This document shows positions 36,049 through 48,934 of a DNA stretch of 64,000 nt, one piece after another. A model generated the notes under the pieces. It saw only the letters and a list, made by a program, of their open reading frames with translations. It had not been told where the DNA came from and made no database searches. Position 1 is the stretch's first letter. Every line of letters starts with the position of its first letter. The translations under genes were made by a program, and so were the position numbers. Origin of the DNA: Theobroma cacao (Eukaryota; Streptophyta; Magnoliopsida; Malvales; Malvaceae); the NCBI RefSeq assembly GCF_000208745.1, contig NC_030850.1:8519980-8583979 (forward strand), in the 5' to 3' direction.

Positions 36049-39000
36049 ATGAGTTCAAGAAAAGGGAGTGGAAACTCTTTTGTAGCTGGTGGCATGAACA
36101 ACCCATCATCCAAGGGGAAAGATGTAACTGGAGTCTCTAGCCCCAAGGTTGAGCAGCTAAGCCAGGGTGTCACAGACATGTGCCTGGATTCTGCACAAGA
36201 TGATGGAGAGTGGGAGGTTATTCAGAGGAAGTCTAAGAATAGAGCTGGAAGCAGTGCTGCAAGACCCCGTGGTCCTCAAAATTCTAATCCTAAACCATTT
36301 GGAGGCATGCGGGGTAATGCTGGATCAGGAAGAGCCTCTGGCAATGCCTGGGCGACACATAATGCTGATTCTAGGATGGCAACTGGCAGAGGGAATACAA
36401 GACCCCAAACATTCAACAAGGGTTTTGAGAACAATCATGTGCCTCCGCATCCTGTCATTCGCGCACCTCTTGAGCATGGATGGAATTGGCAATCTAGAGC
36501 TGCTTCTAATCCAGCCAAGGGTTTACAAGATGGCCATGGGAAAGACAGTGTTAGCACTGAGGTCGAAAAAGACAATGATATTGAAGATGTTGAGGATGAC
36601 TCAGATGATAATGCTGTTGATGAGTCTGATGATGAACTTCTTACAGATGACTTTGATTCAGATACTAGTCAAAAGAGCCATGAGACAAGAAAAAAGAACC
36701 GATGGTTTAAGAAACTTTTTGAAAGTTTAGATAGCTTGACCATTGAGGAGATCAATGACTCAGCAAGGCAGTGGCACTGCCCAGCATGCCAAGGTGGTCC
36801 TGGTGCCATTGACTGGTATCGAGGTCTTCAGCCTCTAATGACACATGCAAAAACAAAAGGAGCTAAAAGGGTGAAACTTCATCGTGAACTAGCTGAACTC
36901 TTGGATGAGGAGTTGTGTAGAAGGGGTACTACTGTTATTCCAGCAGGTGAAGCTTTTGGGAAATGGAAGGGTTTAAAAGATGAAGAAAAAGATTATGAAA
37001 TAGTCTGGCCACCTATGGTGATGATAATGAACACACAGCTTGAACAAGATGAGAATGATAAGGTACTGCTTAGTGAGATAATATCTAATGCAATTTTACT
37101 TTCAGATATACTGCAATAAGTAAAGCTAATTGCTGCTAATTACATTGGAAATAGTTTTCTATACTCTGCTCTGACTTTTAGTTCATTGCATTGGGCTTCA
37201 GTGGATTGGTATGGGAAACCAAGAGCTTCTTGACTATTTCAGCTCATATGCTGCTGTGAAGGCACGACACTCTTATGGCCCACATGGGCATCGTGGGATG
37301 AGTGTTCTGATTTTTGAGAGCACAGCAAGGGGTTATTTGGAAGCCGAGCGTCTGCATAAGCATTTTGCTGAGCAAGGAACAGATAGGGAGGCTTGGGAAC
37401 GCCGTCGGGTCTTATTTCATCCAGGTGGGAAGCGCCAACTTTACGGTTACATGGCTATAAAGGAAGACCTGGACAGCTTCAACCAGCATTGTCAAGGTTT
37501 ATTCTCTATCTCTCTCTCTGAAAAAAGACAATGGTGATATGCATGCATGAATAAAGTGCAAGATAACTTTAAATGCCTGTGATTTTTCTATATCATTTTC
37601 TTTACAAATAAGTAGTTCTGCAGATACTTATGCAGTTACCTGATGTGCTGTATAACTGATCTATTGATTAGGCAAATCTAGGCTTAAATTTGATATGAGA
37701 TCCTATCAAGAGATGGTTGTTCAGCAAATCAGGCAAATGAGTGAGGACAACCAGCAGCTTATTTTTTACAAGAACAAGGTCGCCAAAGAGCGAAGACTAA
37801 AAAGTGCTCTTCAAGAATCTTTGGGCATTGTGAGGGAGAAGCTCCTGAAGACGGTGGAGGAGAACAGGATTGTAAGACAGAGAACCAAAATGCAGCACGA
37901 ACAGAACAAAGAAGAGGTAATTGTAGATAATTTTGTCTGGGTTGAGATGTAAGTCAGTGGCATTCTTCACATATATGGTGCTAGACATTTGGTTCCAGAG
38001 TATTAGTTAGTATTTTTAAACTATAGTACATATTAGCAACTTGCTTGGTCTTTATGCCCTGGATTACATTTTTTCGGTTGCAATGTTCTGTCCTGCATAT
38101 GAGGTGCTCTTGTATAACTAAAAATTGCTGCTTGGTTCCATCAGTTCACATGTAGTGCACGGTTTATGTGTGTTTTGTTCCAATTTTAGATAGGTTGGTT
38201 ACTTGGCTTCCTTCTTTGGCCATTTTGTTCTTAGATATTTGATAATTTAATGAGATGCTGCTTTGGTCTCATTAATCGCTTAACACCAACTGTTGAAAAC
38301 CTATGACTCCCTGCCCTTCCCCCAAAAGGGTCTCACTGCATGTCTGTGCAAAGATGTATCAATATCCATGATAAAATCCATCCGCAAACCAGTCCTGCTT
38401 GTTCACCTAAAGTTTTTGTCATTCACTAATTATTAATGGTGAATAATGGTGGAGGTGATCATAAAAGTTTGCTGTGAATCTAGAAGGAAAGCTCTGATTG
38501 ATATGCCATTTTTATTACTAGGACCCTTTTTTCCAGAATAAATCTAGCTATTGGCTAGGATTGCATGTTAGTATGTAGTCAGAACTTTGAGCTGCTTCAG
38601 CTTGATATACAATCCATGTCCAGAACTCTGTTGCAGGTTGGTTGATGTCCAAGTAGTTACATGAAGAGCATGCTGTTGTCTTCTATGGGATTTTTCCATG
38701 CACTTGATATAATACACTTTTCTGTTTTCACTTCATGTTAACTGTTTTCTACACTGCTCTTCCCAGATGGATTTCCAAGAGCAATTCTTCAAGGAACAAA
38801 TCAAATTTATCCATGAAGCTAGGGATGAGAAGGAAGAGGATTTTGAGAAGCTGCAGCAGCAAGAGCGTGAGAAGGTCACGCAATCTAACCCTAATGCTTC
38901 AAATACAGAGGAATACAGGCGCAGGTATGTAATTTTGATACTTGTGTGAATTTCTCTGTGTAATTGGATTAAACACAAGAAGAAAACAGATAATTTTATC

Positions 39001-39291
39001 TCATAAACTGAAGTTTTGGTAGATCCCCTTTCCTTGTCTACATGTTGTAGTCTTGAGATATTCAATATTTTTGTTTTGTGTTTTGGGGGTAGGGCGGATG
39101 AAATTGCGAAATTCATAAAGTTCCAGAATGAAGAGATGGAGGCATTTGTGGCAGAGAGGGACAAGCTGATTAAAGTACATGAAGAGAAGATGACAGCAAT
39201 GAGACAGAGGCAGTGGAACGAAGAAGTAGAGCTGGAGAAAGAGTTTGACAGTGAGTTGAGCCACCTAATGGAGAAGTACACTCCCCGATAG
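36049..39291 (+). CDS. SGS3: SGS3, suppressor of gene silencing 3
   Basis: A double-stranded-RNA-binding protein of 636 residues that protects cleaved RNA and hands it to RDR6 for making trans-acting and antiviral secondary siRNAs in cytoplasmic siRNA bodies. Five coding exons: 36049-37062, 37202-37496, 37672-37916, 38767-38924, 39093-39291 (1911 bases). Order of parts: a disordered Gly/Ser/Arg/Asn-rich N-terminus with the motif DGEWEVIQRKSKNR and HGWNWQSR; an acidic stretch (about 180-210); a zf-XS zinc finger with Cys244 and Cys247 and His266 and His278; the XS domain (about 315-436, YEIVWPPMV, YGPHGHRGMSVLIFE); and a long charged coiled coil to the end (EEYRRRADEIAKFIKFQNEE). The length matches Arabidopsis SGS3 (625 by memory). 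The ATG at 36049 is the first in its frame. It converges with the CLPTM1 gene downstream. Confidence 0.96.
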
Positions 39292-40498
39292 CACAAAAGT
39301 GAGCACCAAGAATGCTTGATTGTCGTATATAGGAAAAATGGCAAAAGACTTAAATCGGAGTTTCTGGAGCAACTTTTGAGACAATACTGAAATTTTCTCC
39401 TCTCAAAGAATATGAGAGAAAAGGTTGGAATATTTGAGTACAGAAATAGTTATTTAAGACTTGCATGTATGGTTGCGATCTTATTATGCATGGTGTTTGC
39501 ATGCTTGACAGTTGACATGGTTCAGATCAAAACTTTGATGATTGATCTACCTGCAGCAGAGATTTGGGGCTTGATCTTTCAGGCAACTCGAAATAGAGCT
39601 AAACAACCTATACGAAATAAATAGGCTTGGCCAAACTATCCTCCAACCCAACCCAACTACTGGTAATAGAATCATTCGTTGATGATATAAGAATATATAC
39701 TCAACCAAGGGAGAGTTGAGTTTGAGTTTGAGTTTGCGTGATGGATGAATATTTCAGGTTGAAGACTCCAGCTCCCCCAATCGATCTTTTTATTCGAATT
39801 TATTCTATTTTATGTAATAACTTTTCTTTAATGTATGCTCTAGCATGCAGTAGTCATATCTCATTTATGTAGTGATTGTAATTGTAACTTTTATTTAGTT
39901 TATATAATCTTATTTAAAATTAAAACTAGTATCTATAATCTCATTAAAAAAATAAAAAAAAGGACAGGTCTCAAAAATTGTATTGGTATTTCGATTGTGA
40001 ACACTGAACATTGTTATTTATAGTAGTATGAATTATTATTGGCCAAATATGAATTCGAACTTTCTTTTTTTATGATCAACAGGTATTTCCTGTACACATG
40101 GATGCCGACATGACATCCCTTACATGGTAAAACTGGTTCTGCCAAAAAAACCAGATACATTTATGAGAGATGAAAGAGGACCCAAAGCTCCGCCAACAAG
40201 TAATACAGCTTGCTCCCTAGAGAGTATGGGTGATAAGCGTTAAAAGGCCAAGAAAATTAGGAAATTGTAACTGATGTTGATACACAGTACAACCATGTTA
40301 GCTCACAAATATGAGACCGAAGCAATGGCCCTATAACCAAGCCTGTCTGCTATAATTTTCCAACATTACTTTCTAAAACAAAAAAGCCAACACTATTTGA
40401 ATTACATCCCCAAAAATAACAAAAACAAAAAGGGTTGCTAAAGAAAGCTAAACTAATTGATAGAAAACAAAACAAAAACAAAAACAAAAACAAAGCTC
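39292..40498. other. convergent 3' regions of SGS3 and the CLPTM1 gene
   Basis: The two genes face each other across about 1.2 kb. No separate gene is supported; the 70-residue frame at 39412-39624 lies in what is probably SGS3 3' untranslated sequence. An AAAAAC simple repeat occurs at about 40465-40493, at the end of the CLPTM1 transcript. Confidence 0.5.
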
Positions 40499-43400
40499 TC
40501 AGTTCGTTTTCTTGTCTTCTTCATTACTAGTAGTGGTAGTCACATCTGTACTGCCAGATGCCTGATCATCCTCACCTCCAAAGCCGAATTCATTTATACG
40601 TTTCTTATCCACAGGGTATACCCACCTTTGGTACAGATAGATCATAAATATAAGATCTGCAAGATAATCAGAATTTACACTCAAAATCAGTCATTTGCAC
40701 GGAATATACAATATTCTGACACAACAGTCTAATACAGAACGAGATTACAGCAGGGACAAATAAGATATTGTCAACAGTCCAAGTGAGATCTGCATTTAAG
40801 CATCTGAGAGAGAGATTAACACAAGACCAGACCAAACCCTCAGCCTCCATCATCACATCAAAGTAACCACTTTCTGGCATAAAAACTAAACCTTTTGTTC
40901 TATTCAAAACACCAGCTTTCTCAATAGCACTTGAATGATTCTAATAGCTGGACAACATTGTTTGTAGTTTTGCCAGTTTTCATATGCCAGTTTCTGCTTG
41001 TTTTTCTTCTTTGAAAACTACTCCCAAAATTTAGTAATTGAAAAGCATTTTACTTGAAACAATCAAACAAAAAAGGAAAAAGAAAACACTTAAAGGGAAA
41101 TCAGACATATTTCAAGACTCTCAATTATTTTCACTGTAAAGGAAAATACTAGCTATAATGATCTCTCTGTGCCAACTCTAGCACACTTTTCTCCAGCCAA
41201 AGAAAAATCCACATATATTGCAGATTACATCATGAGATATAGTCCATGTGAATTGACAGTTCTGGGGAGAGAAAAAAGGTGAGTTTAAAACAAAACTACA
41301 CATTCGAGTTTCCATCATTACAATCACTTTATACAATTAGATACAAAGTGATAAATAACTCCAGAGGATAAAAGAAATGGTCAAGAAACATCCAAACTGT
41401 TAAGCAGAGACCAACTCATTTTGAAGAGACCAAGTTGGTGAGAGACCAACCCAGCTCTTACCTTTTAAGTGTGAATATATATAATGGCTGATGAAAGTAA
41501 GGTTCACGCCAGCATTTATCTCAACTGTATATCCCAAGGTTATGAGTTGCAAATATCTTTTTCCTTTTTGTTTTTGGTATTTCAAATTTCTGGTTTACTG
41601 AGGCTCTTCCATAATTATTTGTAATTACTAGATTAAACAAATTTCAGATGGTGGGCCATTCTGCCCTCTGTGTCCATTCGAGTTATAATTCCAAAACATA
41701 TGAAGATTTTCTTGGTAGGATGGAAAAAAGGAAAGGATGGAAAATTTTTCAATCTAATGGGTAGATTCATAACCACTTTCCTACTTTGAAGCTTAGTCAC
41801 TGGATTTTACTTCCTCCTTTTCAGCTTCCTAACCAAGCAAAGAATAAAACAAGATAAAACAAGAAAGAATTATATCTTACCATCACGGAAGACAGAAAGC
41901 CTATGAAGTGTAGGCATTTTTATGACGAATGCAAAGAGATCATCAATGATGGTGTTGAGGAACTTGTATGTCATCTGCCTCCAGGGTAAATGAGCCACAG
42001 ACTTAAGCTTATAGTTTATGAACAGTTGAGGGCACATCATGATAAAACCTGCCAAAAATACAGAAGGAAAGCAACATTATTGCAGTTTAAATATGACACA
42101 ATCAAAAACTCAGCAAGCGATAAGTTTCTGTATAGAGGAAACAGTTGGAAGCAAAAAAAAGAAAAAGGCAAAAACTTTCTATAAGAATTATAGATGTAAA
42201 GGAACTAAAAGTTTCCATATAACAAGCAGAATTGAGGTGACTTCATTGATCAAACCAAGTCATGTAGCCATACGGACAGAGTCAAATTCATCATTATTCA
42301 GGTGGCCCCTTTCTCTTCCTGATGTATAACTAATAAACCTAATCATAAAAATATTCATGTAATGATCAGATATTATGAAACAGGCAACCCAAGTTTGACT
42401 TCAACAAGTAATGGTCCCCTGTTCCACTAGAAATGTTAATCTTGAAGTGTCCTTGCCCTCCCTGTTATAAGGTTTGTCCTCTACCTAACAGCAGTACTTG
42501 GTTGCCTCTCAGGAGCTCTTTCCTAAGCCTGATGACAGACATGATTCATCATATTTGTTTGGCCAAACAAAACAGCACATCATGTCACAACTAGTCAGAT
42601 ATTGATGTTGATTGTGCCCAAATAGGCCAGAGTTCTTATACTAGCTAGACAGTCTTAAGGGAAACAAAGAAACAGTGACCAAAGCTCCAAGGCTTTACTG
42701 AAGGGTAAAAAAAAAAAAAAACAAAGGGGCAGATCCCAACACCAGAAGGCTCCCATGGAAAGAAAAGTTTTAGTATTAATTGTAATTTTCTTCTCCAAAT
42801 TTCATGACATCAAGCTTTCACTACATTAATAAGTTTTAGTCAGCAGTAGGTCACCAACAGAAGTATCAAAGCAAGAAAAGAGAAATAACAGATGGCTTAC
42901 CAAACATGTATACACAGCTTGTGAGTGAAGAGAGAATCCAAGAATACCAGCTCTTATGGCGCTCATACATAAGGGAATAAACAGAAAAGCATGCAACAAG
43001 GAAGAAGAGCACATAGGACAAATACTTCATCGCTAGATCATCATATTCCTTAGTTTTATTGCTCGCATATGAGTCACGATCTCGGAACCTCAACATAGGT
43101 ATCTTTCCACTTCTATCAATCTGAAGATGAAAAAGAATTATTACAGAATTTGATACTGCCGCAATAAATTAATTAAAAGTTGGCAGATATATAACCAAAA
43201 TTATTACAAAATTTGATACTCTTGCCTAGATGTAATGCCATCAAGTACTGAAAAATGGGTTTCAAAGGAAAGATGATGAAGAAATAGGATCTATGCAACA
43301 TTTCACGAATGTACTTCTGGCACTACCAAAACATGACCAGAATACAGACTTTCAGATGTAGTTTCAGACTAATAATTAGAATGGTATGCCAAGATGACAA

Positions 43401-46400
43401 GTAAATAAGAATGAAGGCTCTATTGATATCTTTCAAGCAACAAAAATGAAAAAAGAATAGAAGAATGAGGGCTGTAAAAAAGAGGCATGCATAGAAAAGG
43501 CATTTATGTGATAATATGCCCCCTAAACATTTGACAGCAGATTGAAAAACAATGATTTGCTGTACTCAGTTACAGGTAGAATATGAATGTATACTAGATA
43601 TACTAGCAAATATCAAAATAATGGTCTTGAACATTAAGCACTTAATAAGAATGGAAATTGTTAATCTCAAACTTTCAGTATAAGTGCATCTAAAAGCTGG
43701 TCTTTTTTTCTTTTCTTTTTTGGAAGGGTGCCCAAAATTTAATTGACAACCAGCAAAAGAAGTGCAAGTATGGACTCAGACCTCTATGTGCATTGCTTTC
43801 CCGATTTTCCAAAATTCGATGCAGCAACCAACTCCAGAGCTTGCCAGTATCATCCATGAGGTCTCATTATCAAGTAGATAGAGGAAAACAATGAACTGAC
43901 ACAAAAAGCTCACAACAACAGACTTTGCAGACAGTCCTTCCATAGACTTATTTTTGTTCCAAAATTGGATATCTGCAGAGAAGAAAACCAACATACTAAA
44001 GCTATGTTTCGAAACCGTATAATGCAATTATCAAAAACCATTCATGCATGGAACAAAACATTTTCATAAATATAGAAATCATAGTTTACCATTCTTGAAA
44101 GCCAAGAAGTCGAACACAGAATGAAGCAAAGAAACGATCATTGTGATCACCAGCAAGTAAGGATTTCCTTCCAAGAAGACCCTCTACATTAATTTATCAA
44201 GTAAATAGTCAGCATTTGAAAAGATAAACTGGAATAAAAAAATTCTTAACTTCAAGATAGAAGTTTCGAGCACCATTCAACCAAACCAACAATAAATGAT
44301 AAGCTGTTTCAACATCTGTGGATCACTACCAATGACTTATTTTATTTCCCTCATCAACTGACGAGCATGGCATGTTCTCAATTCAAGAAAACTACAAGCA
44401 GTCTGAACATATAGATAATCCAATTAATAAACAACAATTAATCACAACAATCCAATATCTAGATCCTAAGATCCAACCGTGGAAATTATCAACCCAGCTT
44501 TTGAAAAACAACCCAGTGACATATAGATTAATTTAGGGTTCTATTTGCTGGTATGGCAGTGAATTGGGGATTGCATTTTCTTCTGCCCTTTAATTTAACT
44601 TTTCCCCTCTTAAAATAGGTAACAAAGTTAATGGAAGGCAAAAAAGTACAAAGAATCTACACAAAAGAACATTAAAAACTAGAGTTAAATCAAAATTATC
44701 CATAGGCTCTTTCAAACGAGGATAAGAGCCTGATAGATAACAAATATCTAGCACCTACATTACACATCTATGATATATATAAAAGTACGGTTGTTGGAAA
44801 ACTTTTTGATCGCTGAAATAGTCATATTTGCTAATTGTTTTTCTAAATTTCCCATTTTGAAATTTTTTTTATTATCAATATTAATAAGATTTATCTAATT
44901 TGTAAATAAATAAGAATTCTAATTGCATCGCACAATTTTCATTAAAAATGTTAATAAAATTCATCCAATTTGTAAATAAAAATTCTAATTGCATTGAACG
45001 ATTTTTATTAAAAAACATTTTTCCTTAATTCTAAAAGTATTGAATAATTTATAGATGATATTGCAAAATTTCAATTATTTATTCTTCAAACTTTATACCT
45101 TCAAAGCATTAACTTGCATTTATATATAATTATTATGTCAAAATAAGTTAAAAAAAATATTCACGTGTAACACGTGTCAACAAATACTAGTCACCTATAA
45201 ATGAGAACATAGGACTTTGAGCAACATATATGTGTCACAGGCCTGGGGCTCAACCTAGCAAACTAGCCTATGAGGTGACCATCCCTCTATATATGTCCAA
45301 GTTCACCCTAGTACAAATTCGATTGGACTCTCACATACTTTAGCCACATGATAGCTCCCCAGACCAATCATGGACATCCTTGTCACATTAGTAGAACCCA
45401 CAGCCCATGAGGGGTCAATGCCATACTGCCCTCAAGTCCACATGACACCCCCAACATGGCTCTTTTACCCCTTGTTACAGGCCTAGCGCTCAACCCAAAA
45501 GACTAGCCTAATAGGTGAGATAACCATCCCTCTATATATGCCCAAGGTTTTGGCCTAGTACATATCTGATGTAAGACTCGACACTCACTTATGGCATGTT
45601 AAGCATGTTTCCCATGAAGCATGCTTATTTAGGTTCATCCCAGAAATTCAGACTCCAGCTAAAGTATTTCGGACCTCTTCTCTAAAATGAGAGAGCCTGC
45701 CATTCCACTCTTGATGATAAAGGCTTGTGTATCAAAGTCAAACAGACTCATGATAAGAACTGTCCCCACATCCCATAATCATTTGCTTTCTTATGCAAAA
45801 CGAAATTTCTTTTTAGTTTTTAACTTCTGATAATGTAACTTTAAAGTACAAGTATCATATGACCATATCTTAAATCTGTTTAGCTGGTCAAACTTCATAA
45901 TCATTTCTAAGATTTCTAAAGTTTCCATGGTAATAGAAGAAATACCTTCAGTTCATCAGCCTCGCCTTCAAGCATGCTTCCATAACTACGATGGATTTGG
46001 AATGACTGGTCAATCTGCAGGAATAGTTGCCACTTCATCATGCTTATGGGGCCAACCCCCAAATTAAGAGGCAATTCTGTCACTGATTCATTGATTGCAA
46101 TAAGCTTATCTCTAAGTAACCAAAATTCATTAAAGAAGATGGTTGGGTAGTAATTTCCTGTACTAGGCTCAATATTTAAGTCTGCAAATCTGAAGTCAAG
46201 AAAATCAAAGCTGTGTATCTGCAGCTCTAACACATTAATAGTAGCCACCAAAGGTAACTATCAGATCACCAAATATTGGTCCAACTCAACAAACATACTA
46301 TCCAGCAAGATCATTTCGAATCAAAAAATAAAAGCTACCTAGAATCTGTGTAAAAGAATGCAGATCTTTGACAGCAAGCAAGTTTAGGCCATACACTGCA

Positions 46401-48932
46401 ATCATCTAAATCGATCTCCAACAAATTATGGTTAAAATTTTTATTGGATCAATATGCTAACAATTGATCATTTTGGCACAACAATATACTAAAACAAAGA
46501 AAATAACAGTTCTTCAACATAGAACCTTAACCAGTCAGAGTGGAGAAAAAAATTCATATAGCCCAAACCCAACTACATTGGGAATTGGGATAAAGACCTA
46601 GTAGAGTTGAGATGAGCTAAATTAGTTCTCAAGCATAGAAATGTTATTATGGCAGAAAAACAATAAAATTTAATATTCTGGTTGATGATTGCTAATAGAA
46701 AATATGATACACCAAAATAGCTTCAAAACTTCGATTCTTTTTACTCTGAGCTTCCTTCCTAGATTAACCCCAATATGATTTGTATTTAAACTAATGTATG
46801 ATGAGAATGGCTGAGCTTGTCTTCACTATTTACTATCAAATTTATGATGAGAATTGCTGGGCTGGTAGTCACCAAGTTACTATCTATCCAATGTATGACA
46901 CGACTGTCTGAGCTGAACTATAATCTAGCTATGGTAAAAATATTGGTAAAATAACATTTTAATCTCACTCAGATACATAAAAGTCAGAAAATACTAGCCG
47001 CCCACTTTTCCTATGCTTTCTCTCGTTTTCTATCTGCATGATACTTGTTCCTTAGAATAAATAGTATTTTTTTTCTATTTTTTTCCCTTTTTATCAAGTT
47101 CTTATTTTTAAGCACCCAAATGTGCAATGTGCAGACAGCTAGTGATATAAAAGAAGCATTTCACCTAGTTGCACAGAAAGCTAGATGTTTCATGTCCTTA
47201 AAATAGTTACCCGTTATATCAAGGGATGCTAGTCAGACAAAAATGTACATCCCTTTCTGCATGAGCTTGTGCATGCAAACGATTTAAGTATGAATCATAA
47301 ACGATAATGTAGTCAATAGTTGCAAAACCAAATTTTAGGAGTGAAATATAAGCCATAACAGAACAGAAGTTAAATTTGGATGACGAAACAATTATGAAAT
47401 ACCATACACTTCTTTACTTGCATGCCCTAAGACCAAATTTTGACCAAATTTCTACAGCCAAAACTGGACTCAGTTACAAGTAAAGGATGTCCCTAGATCC
47501 AAATCATACCATGTAAATTTTCTTTAAGAACAAAATAAGCACTAATAAGAGTCAACCAGTAAACTGCAAAATTATATAGGATGAAATAGCCATTAATTGC
47601 GACATAGAATGAAAAAAAGTAAGGAACATAAGGATACAAGGAGCAACATTTGGTGGTACAGCATTATGCCCATATCTGGTAAAGAAAAAAGGCCAAAAAA
47701 TTAGCTTATTTTCCAAAAAAAGTGACATAAATCATGCCACAAAGTTAGGATACCAACACCGATCATATTGTTCACAGAATATTACAGAAACATGACATTA
47801 AGCAGAAACATACCGTGTGAAATCTTCAACCAAGTTAATAGTAATATTTGGTTTCCAATAAGCAACCCACTCAACAGGGCCATCATCTTTAGAGTCAGCT
47901 TCAGCATTATCAGCCACCTGAAGCAACATGATTCCACGCTAAGATCATTATATTGTTGCAAAAATTAAACAGAAATGAAAGCACATACAAGAATAGAAAT
48001 ATATTAAATGCTATCATGAAGAATGTCGAACAAAATTCAAACATAAAGGAACACCAAAAACCCTTCAATGAAATAAGTTATGCTAGTGAAGAACAAACCA
48101 TAGCCACTGGTTCAACCCCTTCATCATCTTTGGAGTTTCCGAGAAGACTCTTCCTCTTCTCTGATCTTGACTTGGGCAAATATGTCACAACAGCTGAAAT
48201 CAATTAAAAGGAAGTTCCTTGATCACCATTAATCTCCAGCAAAGGGAAAAGAATCTATTGACAGACAGGGAGACTTACAGTAAGTCCGCCCAAAGCCAGA
48301 TTGAGGCTGGTATTCAGGGTCATTTGGATCTACAGGGTAACCCAAGCGTGCAAAGAAAACGTGGGCATAGAGACTGCCATTGTTTTTCAAGGCCTGAAAA
48401 ATTAACACATCATTATCTTCATGTTTTCTAAGAGAGAGAGAGAGGGCAACAACCAATTGCAAGCAAATAATTCCAGATACCTCAGACGGATGGTACTTCA
48501 AAGAAAGAGTACGGGTGCTTTCAGGACCCCAAGTGGCATAAGGAATATTAGTTTCATGCCATACAAGAGAAGCTTCGTTCCCAAAGTCATTGAATTTTTC
48601 GTGCTCAGACAGATATAACCACATATCCTGAAAACAGACCAACAAAATGATAGAACAAGGAAAATAGGGAAAGAGGAAATTCATGTTTGATTTAGTTTGA
48701 TCCGCTTTACGAATTTCGTTGGAAACCAACATACCAGGGGCTCGCCCTTCTGGAAGAGATTGGAGATGAGGTGAGAAGGGTCGGCGGGCTTCTTTGGAGA
48801 GAAGAATTTGGAAGCGAAGTACCAAAAGACGGCGATCCTTATGATTCCAGTTATGGTCTGTCCAAATCCACCTTGCTGTTGCTGCTGCCGCGGTTGCTGT
48901 CCTCCTCCGGCCGCTGCTGCTGGCGGCGCCAT
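40499..48932 (-). CDS. CLPTM1: CLPTM1-family transmembrane protein
   Basis: A multi-pass membrane protein of 587 residues. Animal relatives act in the ER: CLPTM1 holds back GABA-A receptors, and CLPTM1L moves glycolipid across the bilayer. The plant role is unknown. Twelve exons: 48735-48932, 48481-48627, 48279-48393, 48099-48193, 47814-47917, 47638-47675, 45946-46181, 44090-44183, 43782-43972, 42901-43120, 41881-42048, 40499-40656 (1764 bases). The N-terminus is Ala-, Gly- and Gln-rich (runs of four Ala and five Gln), then a first membrane segment (GIIRIAVFWYFASKFF). A large lumenal part follows, with signatures HETNIPYATWGPEST, NNGSLYAHVFFAR and NYYPTIFFNEFWLLRDK. The C-terminal half holds about five to six hydrophobic helices (LLVITMIVSLLHSVFDFLAF, VVVSFLCQFIVFLYLL, YLSYVLFFLVACFSVYSLMY, and the segment ending FIMMCPQLFINYKLKSVAHL). 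The tail is acidic and Thr/Ser-rich. Intron 7 (about 1.76 kb) contains repeated DNA. Confidence 0.93.
45238..45571. repeat. pair of direct repeats in intron 7 of the CLPTM1 gene
   Basis: Copy A (about 45238-45325) and copy B (about 45478-45571) share CAGGCCTRGSGCTCAACC, then ACTAGCCTA, GGTGA, and ACCATCCCTCTATATATG followed by CCAAG and CTAGTACA. They are about 240 bases apart from start to start. They are probably pieces of a transposable element; the class was not recognised. Confidence 0.6.
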
Positions 48933-48934
48933 CT

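Noticed and set aside
37063..37119. Extension of the SGS3 first coding exon to a stop at 37119
   Set aside because: The family alignment continues after a GT at 37063 with the exon at 37202; the extension is intron read-through, though intron retention would give this truncated form.
46550..46620. Possible SINE-like 3' end (CCCAACTACATTGGGAATTGGGATAAAG)
   Set aside because: The phrase resembles repeats seen in plant genomes, but no promoter boxes or target duplication were found around it in the CLPTM1 intron.
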